DNA from: Geomonas silvestris
GTDB lineage: Bacteria; Desulfobacterota; Desulfuromonadia; Geobacterales; Geobacteraceae
Assembly (NCBI RefSeq): GCF_014193515.1
Contig: NZ_BLXX01000007.1
Location: forward strand, 1-64,000
Direction: 5' to 3'
Length of the DNA: 64,000 nt
Below are positions 1 through 7,529 of this stretch, one piece after another (the first letter of the stretch is position 1; each line of letters opens with the position of its first letter). The position numbers and the translations under genes are program-made. The notes beneath the pieces were generated by a model. That model was not told the origin of the DNA, did not search any database, and saw only the letters and a program-made list of their open reading frames with translations.

Positions 1-129
1 ACTGGTGGATGAACGACTACAACGAGCTACGCCCGCACGATGCCCTTGGGGATCTAACGCCCTCTGATTACATGAATCGCTACACCAGAAACTCTACTTA
101 TGAAATGTCTACTTGACGGGGGAGCTTAC
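1..129 (+). mobile_element. Right end of an IS3-family insertion sequence (left part outside window)
   Basis: The first 116 bases encode the end of an IS3-type transposase, and the stop codon runs into a candidate terminal inverted repeat at about 106-129 (GTCTACTTGACGGGGG followed by AGCTTAC). IS3-family elements typically end just past the OrfB stop in this way. The left end and the matching repeat are not in the window, so the exact boundary and target duplication cannot be set. The element abuts and apparently truncates the minus-strand gene at 98-628. Confidence 0.7.
3..116 (+). CDS. IS3-family transposase OrfB, C-terminal fragment (partial at window start)
   Basis: The frame is open from the window edge for 37 codons to TGA at 114-116. 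It contains the pattern W-M-N-D-Y-N-E-L-R-P-H-D-A-L-G followed by L-T-P-S-D-Y, the conserved end of the DDE integrase domain in IS3-family OrfB (usual form YN..RPH..LG...P..F). The catalytic DDE residues lie upstream, outside the window, so it cannot be said whether the element is intact. OrfB is normally made as an OrfAB fusion by programmed frameshifting and catalyses copy-out/paste-in transposition. Confidence 0.75.
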   Translation, partial: WWMNDYNELRPHDALGDLTPSDYMNRYTRNSTYEMST

Positions 130-628
130 GGTACGGCCCACCCTTTTTTACATGTTTTCCGGCAAGGATCACGGTGCCGGACTCAATACCGAGCCGTGTC
201 CTCTTATGTTTGGCCATCAAGACTACCGGCACCGTCACCGGAGCGATGCGGGAGCTGCTGCGAGTCGGCTTGTTTTCTTTGAGCGGCAGCCCGGTGTTCT
301 GCAAAAGGGTCGGATCCTGCTTCTCGAGGGCTCGCATCACCACGTAGTTGATTATCAGCAGGATATCGAGTTCGGCCCGCGCCCTGACCTGGTCGCGCAG
401 TGCCTTCATTTCCCGGTCGCCCCGGTCTGCCCCTACCCCGTACTCCTTCATCTTAGTCACGTGGCCCCGCAGATTTAGGAAGTTCGGCACATAGGATTCC
501 CAGTTATCTTTGAAGAAGTGATGAACCTCCAGAGCATCGGCGGAATCGGAGAGTACCAGGTAAAATTCCGGATACGGCAGTTTGCGCAGGTTGGGTTCAA
601 AGATGGCGTACGCTTCAGGTATAGGCAT
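98..628 (-). pseudogene. Hypothetical protein, probably truncated at its 3' end by the IS3 element
   Basis: This 176-codon frame starts at ATG 628 behind a strong GGAGGTGATG ribosome-binding site, so its 5' end looks genuine. A TTGCAT / TAAGAT promoter-like pair lies about 40-65 bases upstream. The protein begins MPIPEAYAIFEPNLRKLPYP and has a charged, partly helical middle. I recognise no family. The last roughly ten codons (K-L-P-R-Q-V-D-I-S) are encoded by the complement of the IS terminal repeat, so the natural C-terminus seems to have been replaced by IS sequence. It could be a chimeric but expressed protein or a dead remnant. The element on the far side would have to be read to find the missing part. 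Confidence 0.5.
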
Positions 629-794
629 CTACATCACCTCCAGACGAGAGTAGAATTTGTTTTCACTAATCTTACAGACCCTAAAGGGCGATGCAAGCCC
701 CTTCCAACGATTTTTTTTCGTGATCAGCAATTTTTTTCGACCCGGGCCATTTTCAGGCTGCTCGCCAGAGGTCCCCTTTCAGCCGCGAAACGAA

Positions 795-822
795 GATGGG
801 CGCCCCTCGAGGAGCGCCCATC
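795..822 (-). terminator. Probable terminator of the DinB-like gene
   Basis: Perfect 9-bp arms GATGGGCGC and GCGCCCATC enclose a 10-base loop. On the minus strand the hairpin is followed by a T-rich TTCGTTTCG stretch, 43 bases past the stop of the 865-1359 gene. Confidence 0.6.
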
Positions 823-864
823 AGTTATGCTGCGTTTGCGGTAAGGATCTTCTTTCCGAAAAAC

Positions 865-1359
865 TTATTTGGCCAGCTCTGCCAGGATTTCCTTAAGGTG
901 GTCGATGTGCGACTGGAGGTGGAACTCCCCCACCCCCGCGATGAGGCCGTCCAGGGTCGGGTAGTCGCCAAGGGGAGAATCTTTCAGCTTCGGTATGTAT
1001 GCGGTCCGCGCCAGTTGCTCGTCGGAGAGCTCGGTCGCGAACCTCGCTATCCCCTGGTACTCCTGCTCGCACTCGCGCACCAGTTGCGAAAAGCTGGTTT
1101 GCGCCCGGGTTTCGGTGAAAAAAGGGTCCTCGGTCCGAAGGTCGATGGTGGGGGTCTCCTCCTTGAGAAACGCCTTGAAGATCGGCAGGTGCCCTTCCCT
1201 CTCGGGGCCGCAGAGGTGAGAGAGGATCTCCTTGGGCGACCACCTTCCCGAAGGGGCTCGGGATGCGGTGGCCTCGTCGACGCCGTCGCAAACCTCCTTG
1301 AGGCTCGCCATTTTCTGCAGGATCTCCTGCGCCAGCTGTTTGCCGCGTGAACTTGCCAT
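865..1359 (-). CDS. DinB-like superfamily protein
   Basis: 164 residues, the normal size of a DinB/YfiT-type four-helix bundle. The three histidines expected to bind a divalent metal can be seen: one in S-H-L near residue 48 and two in F-H-L-Q-S-H-I-D-H-L near the C-terminus. The W-S-P-K-E-I-L-S-H-L segment is the usual helix-2 signature. The family includes metal-dependent hydrolases and thiol-dependent transferases (bacillithiol/mycothiol S-transferases), so the substrate is unknown. Start chosen at ATG 1359, preceded by AAGGAGGAAC. It stands alone, divergent from the PhnB-like gene, with its own terminator. Confidence 0.8.
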   Translation of the reverse strand: MASSRGKQLAQEILQKMASLKEVCDGVDEATASRAPSGRWSPKEILSHLCGPEREGHLPIFKAFLKEETPTIDLRTEDPFFTETRAQTSFSQLVRECEQEYQGIARFATELSDEQLARTAYIPKLKDSPLGDYPTLDGLIAGVGEFHLQSHIDHLKEILAELAK

Positions 1360-1586
1360 GTCAGATGTTCCTCCTTGCCAAGACAGTCCGAGTTACTGGC
1401 TCAAGCATAGCACGTTGCAGGCGTTCGGCGAATGTTCCGGCTGGCGATGGCGGCCGCCCGGCACGGGCAACCCTGAACCCGGGGCGTGATACCGAGGCTC
1501 TGCCGCGTTATGACTTTGCAGAGCTGCACGGAGGTGGTACCGTATGCCAAGGTGCTGCGTTACCGGTATCTCTCAAGGAGGATGAC

Positions 1587-2072
1587 ATGGTGCAGCCAGC
1601 GAAGAATACAGTCTGCCTTTGGTACGATGGGACCGCCGAGGAGGCGGCGCGGTTTTATGCGGAGACGTTTCCCGATTCCTCGGTCGATGCAGTGCACCTG
1701 GCACCGGGAGACTTCCCCTCGGGAAAGGAAGGGGTCGTGCTGATGGTCGAGTTCACCGTGATGGGGATCCCCTGCATCGGGCTCAACGGCGGCCCCGAAA
1801 TCAAACACAACGAGGCCTTTTCCTTTCAGGTAGCAACCGCCGACCAGGAGGAAACGGACCGTTACTGGAACGCGATCGTCGGCAATGGCGGCCAGGAAAA
1901 CGCCTGCGGCTGGTGCAAGGACAAGTGGGGGATCTCCTGGCAGATTACCCCGACCGCCCTGATGAAAGCGGTCACCGATCCCGATCGCGCCGCCGCCAAG
2001 CGGGCCTTCGAGGCGATGATGCAGATGATGAAGATTGATATCGCCGCTATCGAGGCAGCTCGCCGCGGCTGA
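1587..2072 (+). CDS. VOC-superfamily protein, PhnB/3-demethylubiquinone methyltransferase-like
   Basis: 161 residues with the PhnB-like glyoxalase/VOC fold: start L-W-Y-D-G-T-A-E-E-A-A-R-F-Y, central G-I-P-C-I-G-L-N-G-G-P, and C-G-W-C-K-D-K-W-G-I-S-W-Q-I, which closes the second beta-alpha-beta module. This small family is often annotated as 3-demethylubiquinone-9 3-methyltransferase, but most members have no demonstrated enzymatic activity. A longer frame extends upstream, but ATG 1587 follows CTCAAGGAGGATGAC, a near-perfect ribosome-binding site, so I start there. Single-gene unit ending in a strong terminator. Confidence 0.8.
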   Translation: MVQPAKNTVCLWYDGTAEEAARFYAETFPDSSVDAVHLAPGDFPSGKEGVVLMVEFTVMGIPCIGLNGGPEIKHNEAFSFQVATADQEETDRYWNAIVGNGGQENACGWCKDKWGISWQITPTALMKAVTDPDRAAAKRAFEAMMQMMKIDIAAIEAARRG

Positions 2073-2104
2073 CCTCCACAATTTTTTTACCGGAGCAGGA
2101 AACG

Positions 2105-2136
2105 AAAGGCCTGTCGTGAATAAGCGACAGGCCTTT
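2105..2136 (+). terminator. Rho-independent terminator after the PhnB-like gene
   Basis: Perfect 12-bp inverted repeat AAAGGCCTGTCG / CGACAGGCCTTT with an 8-base loop, 33 bases after the stop. The A/T ends of the stem would let it work in both directions. Confidence 0.8.
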
Positions 2137-2317
2137 GCATTCTTTCCGCGGCATTGATACCGCTACAACAAGGGGTTGATATTCCGACGGAGACCGGCTA
2201 TCTTCCAGTTTCGATTTTTGCTGATGGGCACCCGTTTCGTAGCAAAGTCGATAGGAATAGCGGAATGGGTTCGCATCGGGCCCGTTTCTCAGAAATGAGT
2301 TGGAAAGGACCAGGAAC

Positions 2318-3049
2318 GTGACCAAGAACGACGCTCTCTACGCTGCGCCCCTGCAGGAAATCATCGATTTCGCTTTCGATGAACGGGTCGTCGCAGTTTT
2401 TCCCGACATGATACAGCGCTCGGTCCCCGGGTACGGGATGATCATTGCCAATATCGGCATCGTCGCCGCGAAGTACGCCCAAGCCGGCACGCACTGCTAC
2501 GACCTCGGCTGCTCCCTGGGGGCGGTCACCCTGGCCATGCGCCAGCGCATCACCCAGCCGGACTGCGACATCATCGCCGTCGACAACTCTCCGGCGATGA
2601 TCGAGCGCGGCCGCGAACTTCTGGCGCGCGACAACGGGTCGAGCGTCCCGGTGACCATGATCTGCGCCGACCTCAAGGAGGTGAAGGTCGAGAACGCCTC
2701 GGTGGTGGTTCTCAACTTCACCCTGCAGTTCGTCCCGCCGGCGCAGCGCCTCGCGGTGATCCGTTCGATCTACCAGGGGCTCCGGCCGGGAGGTGTCCTG
2801 GTCCTGTCCGAGAAGATCGCCTTTGCGGACCCCGCACAGCAGCAGGTTCTCATGGAACTGCACCACGACTTCAAGCGGGCCAACGGCTACAGCGATCTGG
2901 AGATCAGCCAGAAGCGGACCGCTCTGGAGAATGTCATGATCCCGGAAACGCTGGCCTGCCACCAGGAGCGGCTTGCTGCCGCGGGATTCTCGGCCAGCTA
3001 TCTTTGGTTCCAATGCTTCAACTTCGCCTCCCTGGTGGCCATCAAATGA
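2318..3049 (+). CDS. cmoA: Carboxy-S-adenosyl-L-methionine synthase CmoA
   Basis: CmoA converts SAM and prephenate to carboxy-SAM, the donor CmoB uses to make the wobble base cmo5U34 in tRNA. The family start ([18 protein letters not shown]) is present and is followed by the SAM-binding D-L-G-C-S-L-G-A motif. The order matches E. coli CmoA throughout. I place the start at GTG 2318 ([12 protein letters not shown]), which matches the family N-terminus and has AGGA upstream; an in-frame TTG at 2300 would add six residues. The stop overlaps the cmoB start (ATGA), so the two are translationally coupled. Confidence 0.92.
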   Translation: MTKNDALYAAPLQEIIDFAFDERVVAVFPDMIQRSVPGYGMIIANIGIVAAKYAQAGTHCYDLGCSLGAVTLAMRQRITQPDCDIIAVDNSPAMIERGRELLARDNGSSVPVTMICADLKEVKVENASVVVLNFTLQFVPPAQRLAVIRSIYQGLRPGGVLVLSEKIAFADPAQQQVLMELHHDFKRANGYSDLEISQKRTALENVMIPETLACHQERLAAAGFSASYLWFQCFNFASLVAIK

Positions 3050-3993
3050 ACTGCTACGATCCCCTCTATCGGCAACTGGCGGAACTTGGCCTGGGTGCCT
3101 GGGCGGAAAAGCTGCGGGCGCACCTGCCCGAGAGACTTGCCGAGCGGCTGGCTGCGGTAGAGTCGCTACCGAAGCTGCGCCCGTCGGGAATCGAACTCAA
3201 GGACGAGGTGCGCATCGGCCAAGGTGCGGATCTGGGCGATCTCGACCGCGATCAGCTGGTCGCCCAGCTCCAGGGCTTCCACCCCTGGCGCAAAGGGCCC
3301 TACCGTTTCTTCGGCATCGACATCGACACCGAATGGCGCTCGGACTGGAAATGGGAGCGCGTTCTCCCGCATATCCAGCCGCTCGCCGGGCGCAGGGTTC
3401 TCGACGTCGGCTGCGGCAACGGCTATCACGGCTGGCGCATGCGCGGCGCCGGCGCCGAGTTCGTCCTCGGGATAGAGCCCTTCTTGTTGTCGGTGCAGCA
3501 GTTCCTGGTGATGCAGCGCTACCTTAACGACCCGCAGCACCACGTCATCCCGGTCGGGATCGAGGAGGTCCCGCAGGATATCGCCTGTTTCGACAGCGTC
3601 TTCTCGATGGGGGTCCTCTACCACCGCCGTTCGCCCCTCGACCACCTCTACCAGCTCAAGGGGTGCCTGCGCCCGGGCGGGGAGCTGATCCTGGAGACGC
3701 TCATCGTGGATGGGGGGCGGGAAACCGTCTTCGTGCCGCAGGGGCGCTACGCCAAGATGCGCAACGTCTGGTTTCTCCCTTCCCTAGCCGCGCTGACCTT
3801 GTGGCTTGAGCGCTGCGGCTTCACCGACGTCGCCTGCGTCGGCACCAACCGCACCAGTGTGGAGGAGCAGCGCTCCACCGAGTGGATGCGTTTCGAGTCG
3901 CTGAGGGATTTTCTGGATCCGGAGGACGCGGAGAAGACGATCGAGGGGCACCCGGCGCCGGTGCGGGCGGTATTCACCGCGACACGGCCTTAG
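3046..3993 (+). CDS. cmoB: tRNA U34 carboxymethyltransferase CmoB
   Basis: CmoB transfers the carboxymethyl group of carboxy-SAM to 5-hydroxyuridine at tRNA position 34. The 315-residue protein (E. coli about 323) has the family core W-R-K-G-P-Y and [13 protein letters not shown], then the class I methyltransferase motif [10 protein letters not shown] and the [10 protein letters not shown] segment. ATG 3046 overlaps the cmoA TGA by ATGA; a longer in-frame start at 3004 would overlap cmoA by 46 bases and is unlikely. Together with cmoA it forms a complete two-gene wobble-modification operon; the upstream hydroxylation genes are not in this window. Confidence 0.93.
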   Translation: MNCYDPLYRQLAELGLGAWAEKLRAHLPERLAERLAAVESLPKLRPSGIELKDEVRIGQGADLGDLDRDQLVAQLQGFHPWRKGPYRFFGIDIDTEWRSDWKWERVLPHIQPLAGRRVLDVGCGNGYHGWRMRGAGAEFVLGIEPFLLSVQQFLVMQRYLNDPQHHVIPVGIEEVPQDIACFDSVFSMGVLYHRRSPLDHLYQLKGCLRPGGELILETLIVDGGRETVFVPQGRYAKMRNVWFLPSLAALTLWLERCGFTDVACVGTNRTSVEEQRSTEWMRFESLRDFLDPEDAEKTIEGHPAPVRAVFTATRP

Positions 3994-4006
3994 GAGAGGG
4001 ATATTC

Positions 4007-4084
4007 GCCACGGAGACACGGAGCACACGGAGGACGTCAAGAACAGGAACTTGTTTTTCTCCGTGGCCTCCGTGTCTCCGTGGC
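4007..4084. repeat. 17-bp perfect inverted repeat, dispersed intergenic element
   Basis: GCCACGGAGACACGGAG at 4007-4023 is repeated in reverse complement at 4068-4084 with 44 bases between. A related but less perfect element built on ACCACAGAG occurs at 49908-49989. Elements of this CCACRGAG..ACACRGAG type look like multicopy intergenic palindromes. It lies just after cmoB and before the 4133 gene. Confidence 0.7.
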
Positions 4085-4132
4085 AGGCTTTCGTTTCTTT
4101 GACAAAGTAAAACAACAAGGAAGGAGGTATTC

Positions 4133-4495
4133 ATGCGCTACATCAATACCGACAGGATCCTCGCCGCACAGCTGACTACACCCGCGGAAAACCCTCTTTT
4201 GGGCGACGACACGCGACTGGTCGACGCCTGGTTCGACGGCGGCGCGGTGCATAAACAGCTTTTCAAGAAGGTGACGAAGGCCGAACAGGAATCGCTGGCG
4301 CAGGACCTCGTAACGAAGGGGTTCATCCGCACCGGAAACCTCCTCCTCAACCCGCGGGCGGTCCTCTTCGCGGAGATGGAACACGAGATCGTGGGGGGCG
4401 TCGTCACGATCGGCTACCAGGACAACGGCAACCCGGTAGAGCTTAAGGTGGACGGCGGCGCGTTCAAGGAGCTCTGCGAACGACTCAGGGCTTAA
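4133..4495 (+). CDS. Hypothetical protein, 120 aa
   Basis: A soluble-looking protein with no signal peptide or membrane segment. ATG 4133 follows AAGGAGGTATTC, an excellent ribosome-binding site. The sequence is mixed alpha/beta with a conserved-looking F-I-R-T-G-N-L-L-L-N-P-R-A-V segment and a C-terminal half (V-V-T-I-G-Y-Q-D-N-G) that reads like beta strands. I do not recognise a family. Its TAA stop overlaps the stop of the convergent lipoprotein hydrolase by two bases (4493-4494), so there is no room for a terminator between the two. Confidence 0.6.
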   Translation: MRYINTDRILAAQLTTPAENPLLGDDTRLVDAWFDGGAVHKQLFKKVTKAEQESLAQDLVTKGFIRTGNLLLNPRAVLFAEMEHEIVGGVVTIGYQDNGNPVELKVDGGAFKELCERLRA

Positions 4496-5379
4496 GGGGC
4501 GGCCGGGCCGGCCGGCGCGGTACCGGCCTTCCCCCGCAGGGCCTTGTCATAAAACTCGACGAGCGCCTTTCGGTAGGGGGAGTCGGACTGGGCAAAGGCC
4601 CCGGCGTGCACACCCCCGGGCACCTTCCAGAACTCCTTGGGCTCGCGGGCCTTCTGGTAGAGCTTCTCCCCCTCGGAAATCGGGACGATGTTGTCCTCGG
4701 TCTCGTAGATGAGAAGAAGCGGCACGGGGGAGATGGCAGCCACCGCGTCGATGGGGCTGTAGCTGTCCCCGATCAGCAGGTAGGAAAGCGGCCAGCGCAA
4801 AAGGGAGAGCACGGGAATCTGCGCCATCTTCTCCCTGACGATGCTTCGATAGCTGGCAAAGGCGGACTCGACGGCCACCGCTTGCACGCGGGGGGCACCG
4901 GGCACCCCGAGTGCGGCGATCGCATTGGCGCCCCCCAGGCTCTGCCCCAATACCACGAGGCGCTCGGGGTCCACGTCGCTTCTCCCCGCTACGTAGCGCA
5001 GCGCCGCCTGCGAATCCCGGAAAAGCCCGGCACGGTCCGGAGCGCCGGCAGACTTTCCGTAACCACGGTAATCGAAGAGGAACAGGTTGTAACCGGCCCG
5101 GGGAAGCCAGTGCACGAAGCTGAAATGCGCCGTCATGTTCTGGGCGTTGCCATGGAAGTGGACCACGGTCCCTCGCGCCGCGCCGGGCGCCGGGATGAAC
5201 CAGCCGGAGAGGCTCGTGCCGTCGGAACTGGGAAAAGTCACCTCCTCGTAGCCAAGCCCGACCTTCGCGGGGGTATGGTACACGTTGCGGTCGGGATAGT
5301 AGAAAAACCTCCCGAGACACCCCTGACAGCAGACAACCACGAGCAGCAGCACCGCCCGAAAACTCCACCTGGTCATCAC
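4492..5379 (-). CDS. Alpha/beta-hydrolase lipoprotein
   Basis: The N-terminus is a lipoprotein signal (hydrophobic run, then C-C-Q-G-C lipobox near residues 17-21), so the protein should be anchored on the periplasmic side of a membrane. The body is an alpha/beta hydrolase: oxyanion H-F-H-G-N-A-Q-N, F-D-Y-R-G-Y-G-K-S, nucleophile elbow G-Q-S-L-G-G, acid in E-T-E-D-N-I-V-P and histidine in G-G-V-H-A-G. This matches the BEM46/YqkD-like branch of serine hydrolases; the substrate cannot be deduced. ATG 5379 follows AAAGGAGCG. A proline/alanine tail ends the protein. Confidence 0.85.
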   Translation of the reverse strand: MMTRWSFRAVLLLVVVCCQGCLGRFFYYPDRNVYHTPAKVGLGYEEVTFPSSDGTSLSGWFIPAPGAARGTVVHFHGNAQNMTAHFSFVHWLPRAGYNLFLFDYRGYGKSAGAPDRAGLFRDSQAALRYVAGRSDVDPERLVVLGQSLGGANAIAALGVPGAPRVQAVAVESAFASYRSIVREKMAQIPVLSLLRWPLSYLLIGDSYSPIDAVAAISPVPLLLIYETEDNIVPISEGEKLYQKAREPKEFWKVPGGVHAGAFAQSDSPYRKALVEFYDKALRGKAGTAPAGPAAP

Positions 5380-5858
5380 GATCGCTCCTTTAGCTGCAGC
5401 TCTCCCCCCTTGCGACTTCCCGGCTGCAATAATAGCCCAGCCCGCCTAGGAGTCCACTGAAACCATTATAGTTTCACCTGGCGCCTTTTCCGCTGCGCCC
5501 CCCGCCTGGAAAACCGCGCCGACAGGAGCGAGCCCTCCCCTCCCCTTCCCTGCACGACAGTTTCAGCCATTATTTTTCCCCAATCAGGGAGAACCGGACG
5601 CCGAGACTGGTCTTACCAATTCGGCGCCGATAAAACAGGGTGCCAAGGATTTTGCCGTGGAAACCACCGGTGGAACCGCCCCTTTCACCTGCGGCAACAA
5701 GGCTCCCTGCCGGAAGCAGAACACCGTTAGCCTTATTTCTCATTGGACTGCCAGCAACCCGGCTGTAAACGGGATGAAATTACCTAAAGTTATCAGGTGG
5801 TTCACCGAATGAGTTTCCTAACATGTAATATCTGCACCTACACGCATAGGAGGATACG
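5380..5858. other. Intergenic region between divergent hydrolase and MCP genes
   Basis: About 480 bases without a credible ORF. The MCP-proximal end carries a sigma-28-like promoter (5785-5811). A GCCGATAA octamer at 5626-5633 also resembles a FliA -10 box but has no good -35 partner. I looked for a GEMM-type aptamer here and did not find the AAAGCC core. Confidence 0.5.
5785..5811 (+). promoter_or_regulatory. Candidate sigma-28 (FliA) promoter of the MCP gene
   Basis: TAAAGTTA, an 11-base spacer, then ACCGAATG. The FliA consensus is TAAAGTTT-N11-GCCGATAA: the -35 matches 7 of 8, the spacer is exact and the -10 keeps the CCGA core. It lies 47 bases before the GTG start. Confidence 0.6.
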
Positions 5859-7382
5859 GTGAAAAATTGGACCATCGGTAAACGGTTGAGCGGGGTATTT
5901 GCGGTAACGATCACGTTGTTCGTGGCGAGCATCGTTTACACGTCGTTAGAGTTCAGCAAGATCCAGAAAAGCAGCAAGCACATCTCCGAGGCAAACCTGC
6001 CGAAGATCACGCTGATAAGCAACGCGGCCAACTCCATCCAGACCATAACGCGCACGGTGGCCCTCTATGCCGCGATCCAGGACCCCGAGTTCCGCAAGAG
6101 CGCCCGCGCCACCATCGACTCCGACCGCGCCGTGTACCGCGACGCCATGAAGAAGCTTGAGGATACCCCGGTAGCGGACACCCCGGCCGGCAAGAAGTAC
6201 AAGGAGCAGCTGGTCGCCTTCAAGGACGCCATCAAGGAGTGCTCGGGGCTCAACAACACCGTGATCGAGGTTGCCACCGCGGGAAACCAGGAAGACACGG
6301 CCCGGGCCCTGAAGGCAGCGGCACCGTCCCTGGTGCGGGTCAACGAGGCCTCCTCGTCCCTTTTGAAGTCGCAGCAGGATGCGGTTTCCGGCCGCATCAA
6401 GAACGACATCGTCGCTGCCCTGGGAGAGGCGCAGGCAGCACTGTCGGTGATAAGCCTGCTGGTCGTGGCGATTTCCGCGCTCTCGGCCTACCTCTTGATC
6501 CGCAGCATCATGAAGCCGGTGAACGCGCTCGCCGAGGTCTCTGCCCGGCTCACCACCGGTAGCCAGGAGCTCTCCGCGAACGCCCAGACCATGTCGCAGG
6601 GGGCCAGCGAACAGGCGGCAGCGGCCGAAGAGGCCTCCTCGAGCATGGAAGAGATGAGCGCCAACATCCGCCAGAACGCCGACAACGCGGCCCAGACCGA
6701 AAAGATCGCCATCAAGTCCGCAGAGGCTGCCAAGGAAGGGGGCAAGGCGGTCGAGGAGACCGTCGGCGCCATGAAGGAGATCGCCTCCAAGATCAACATC
6801 ATCGAGGAGATCGCCCGCCAGACGAACCTTTTGGCACTGAACGCCGCCATCGAGGCGGCCCGCGCCGGCGAGCACGGCAAGGGGTTTGCGGTGGTGGCAA
6901 GCGAGGTGAGGAAACTCGCGGAGCGCAGCCAGCGCGCGGCCGGCGAGATCTCCGAGCTTTCGGCGAACAGCGTGAACGTCGCGGTACGGGCAGGCGAACT
7001 CCTCTCCCGGATGGTCCCCGATATCCAGAGAACCGCGGAACTGGTCCAGGAGATCAGCATCTCGAGCCGGGAGCAGGACAGCGGCGCCGAGCAGATCAAC
7101 AAGGCGATCCAGCAGCTGGACCAGGTCATCCAGCAAAACGCCAGCGCGGCGGAGGAGATGTCCTCCACGGCCGAGGAACTCGCCGGCCAGGCGGTGCAGA
7201 TGCAGGAGGCGATCACCTTCTTCAAGGCAAGCTCCGAAGATCCGCGCTACCAGGCACCGCAGGCGCAGATGCGGCGCAACGCGGCACGGCCGGCTGCCGC
7301 CCCCAAAAGGGTAGCGGCTCCCATGGCCTACCGGCACCAGGGGGTCGAGCTGGAGATGGACGAGAAGTTCGAGAGGTTCTAA
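5859..7382 (+). CDS. Methyl-accepting chemotaxis protein with four-helix-bundle sensor
   Basis: 507 residues. TM1 at about 13-29, a periplasmic helical 4HB_MCP-type sensor to about 190, TM2 at about 190-212, a short HAMP-like linker, then a long cytoplasmic coiled coil (about 240-455). The hairpin tip [20 protein letters not shown] is the CheA/CheW-contact consensus. The tail after 460 is Ala/Pro-rich and ends in D-E-K-F-E-R-F, close to the D-E-A-F-E-S-F end of the second MCP (43765-46083); a shared tail could be an adaptation-enzyme tether. Start is GTG 5859 behind AGGAGGATACG. A sigma-28 promoter places it in the flagellar regulon. The ligand is unknown. Confidence 0.93.
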   Translation: MKNWTIGKRLSGVFAVTITLFVASIVYTSLEFSKIQKSSKHISEANLPKITLISNAANSIQTITRTVALYAAIQDPEFRKSARATIDSDRAVYRDAMKKLEDTPVADTPAGKKYKEQLVAFKDAIKECSGLNNTVIEVATAGNQEDTARALKAAAPSLVRVNEASSSLLKSQQDAVSGRIKNDIVAALGEAQAALSVISLLVVAISALSAYLLIRSIMKPVNALAEVSARLTTGSQELSANAQTMSQGASEQAAAAEEASSSMEEMSANIRQNADNAAQTEKIAIKSAEAAKEGGKAVEETVGAMKEIASKINIIEEIARQTNLLALNAAIEAARAGEHGKGFAVVASEVRKLAERSQRAAGEISELSANSVNVAVRAGELLSRMVPDIQRTAELVQEISISSREQDSGAEQINKAIQQLDQVIQQNASAAEEMSSTAEELAGQAVQMQEAITFFKASSEDPRYQAPQAQMRRNAARPAAAPKRVAAPMAYRHQGVELEMDEKFERF

Positions 7383-7451
7383 GGGTAGTCCGGCCGCGGC
7401 GTCGTGGCAAGGGATTCGGTGCTTCGCGGGCAGTAGCATCTGGGCATAAAC

Positions 7452-7483
7452 GAAAGGCACCCGGCCGAAACCGGGTGCCTTTC
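7452..7483 (+). terminator. Bidirectional terminator between MCP and TPR-protein genes
   Basis: Perfect 13-bp stem GAAAGGCACCCGG / CCGGGTGCCTTTC with a 6-base loop, placed between two convergent genes and T-rich on both sides. Confidence 0.8.
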
Positions 7484-7529
7484 ATCGTTTGGTGCGTGCG
7501 GGAGAGCCTTTAACGGGGGGGGGCACTCC

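Noticed and set aside
4492-4495. Overlapping convergent stops as a sign of a frameshift or fusion
   Set aside because: Both genes have sound starts and normal lengths; overlapping stop codons between convergent genes are common.
5626-5633. GCCGATAA as the main sigma-28 -10 of the first MCP
   Set aside because: No TAAA-type -35 at the 11-base spacing; the downstream 5785 site is better.
5620-5850. GEMM riboswitch in the first MCP leader
   Set aside because: No AAAGCC core or AGCCGGGTTGCC end; only unrelated GC-rich hairpins.
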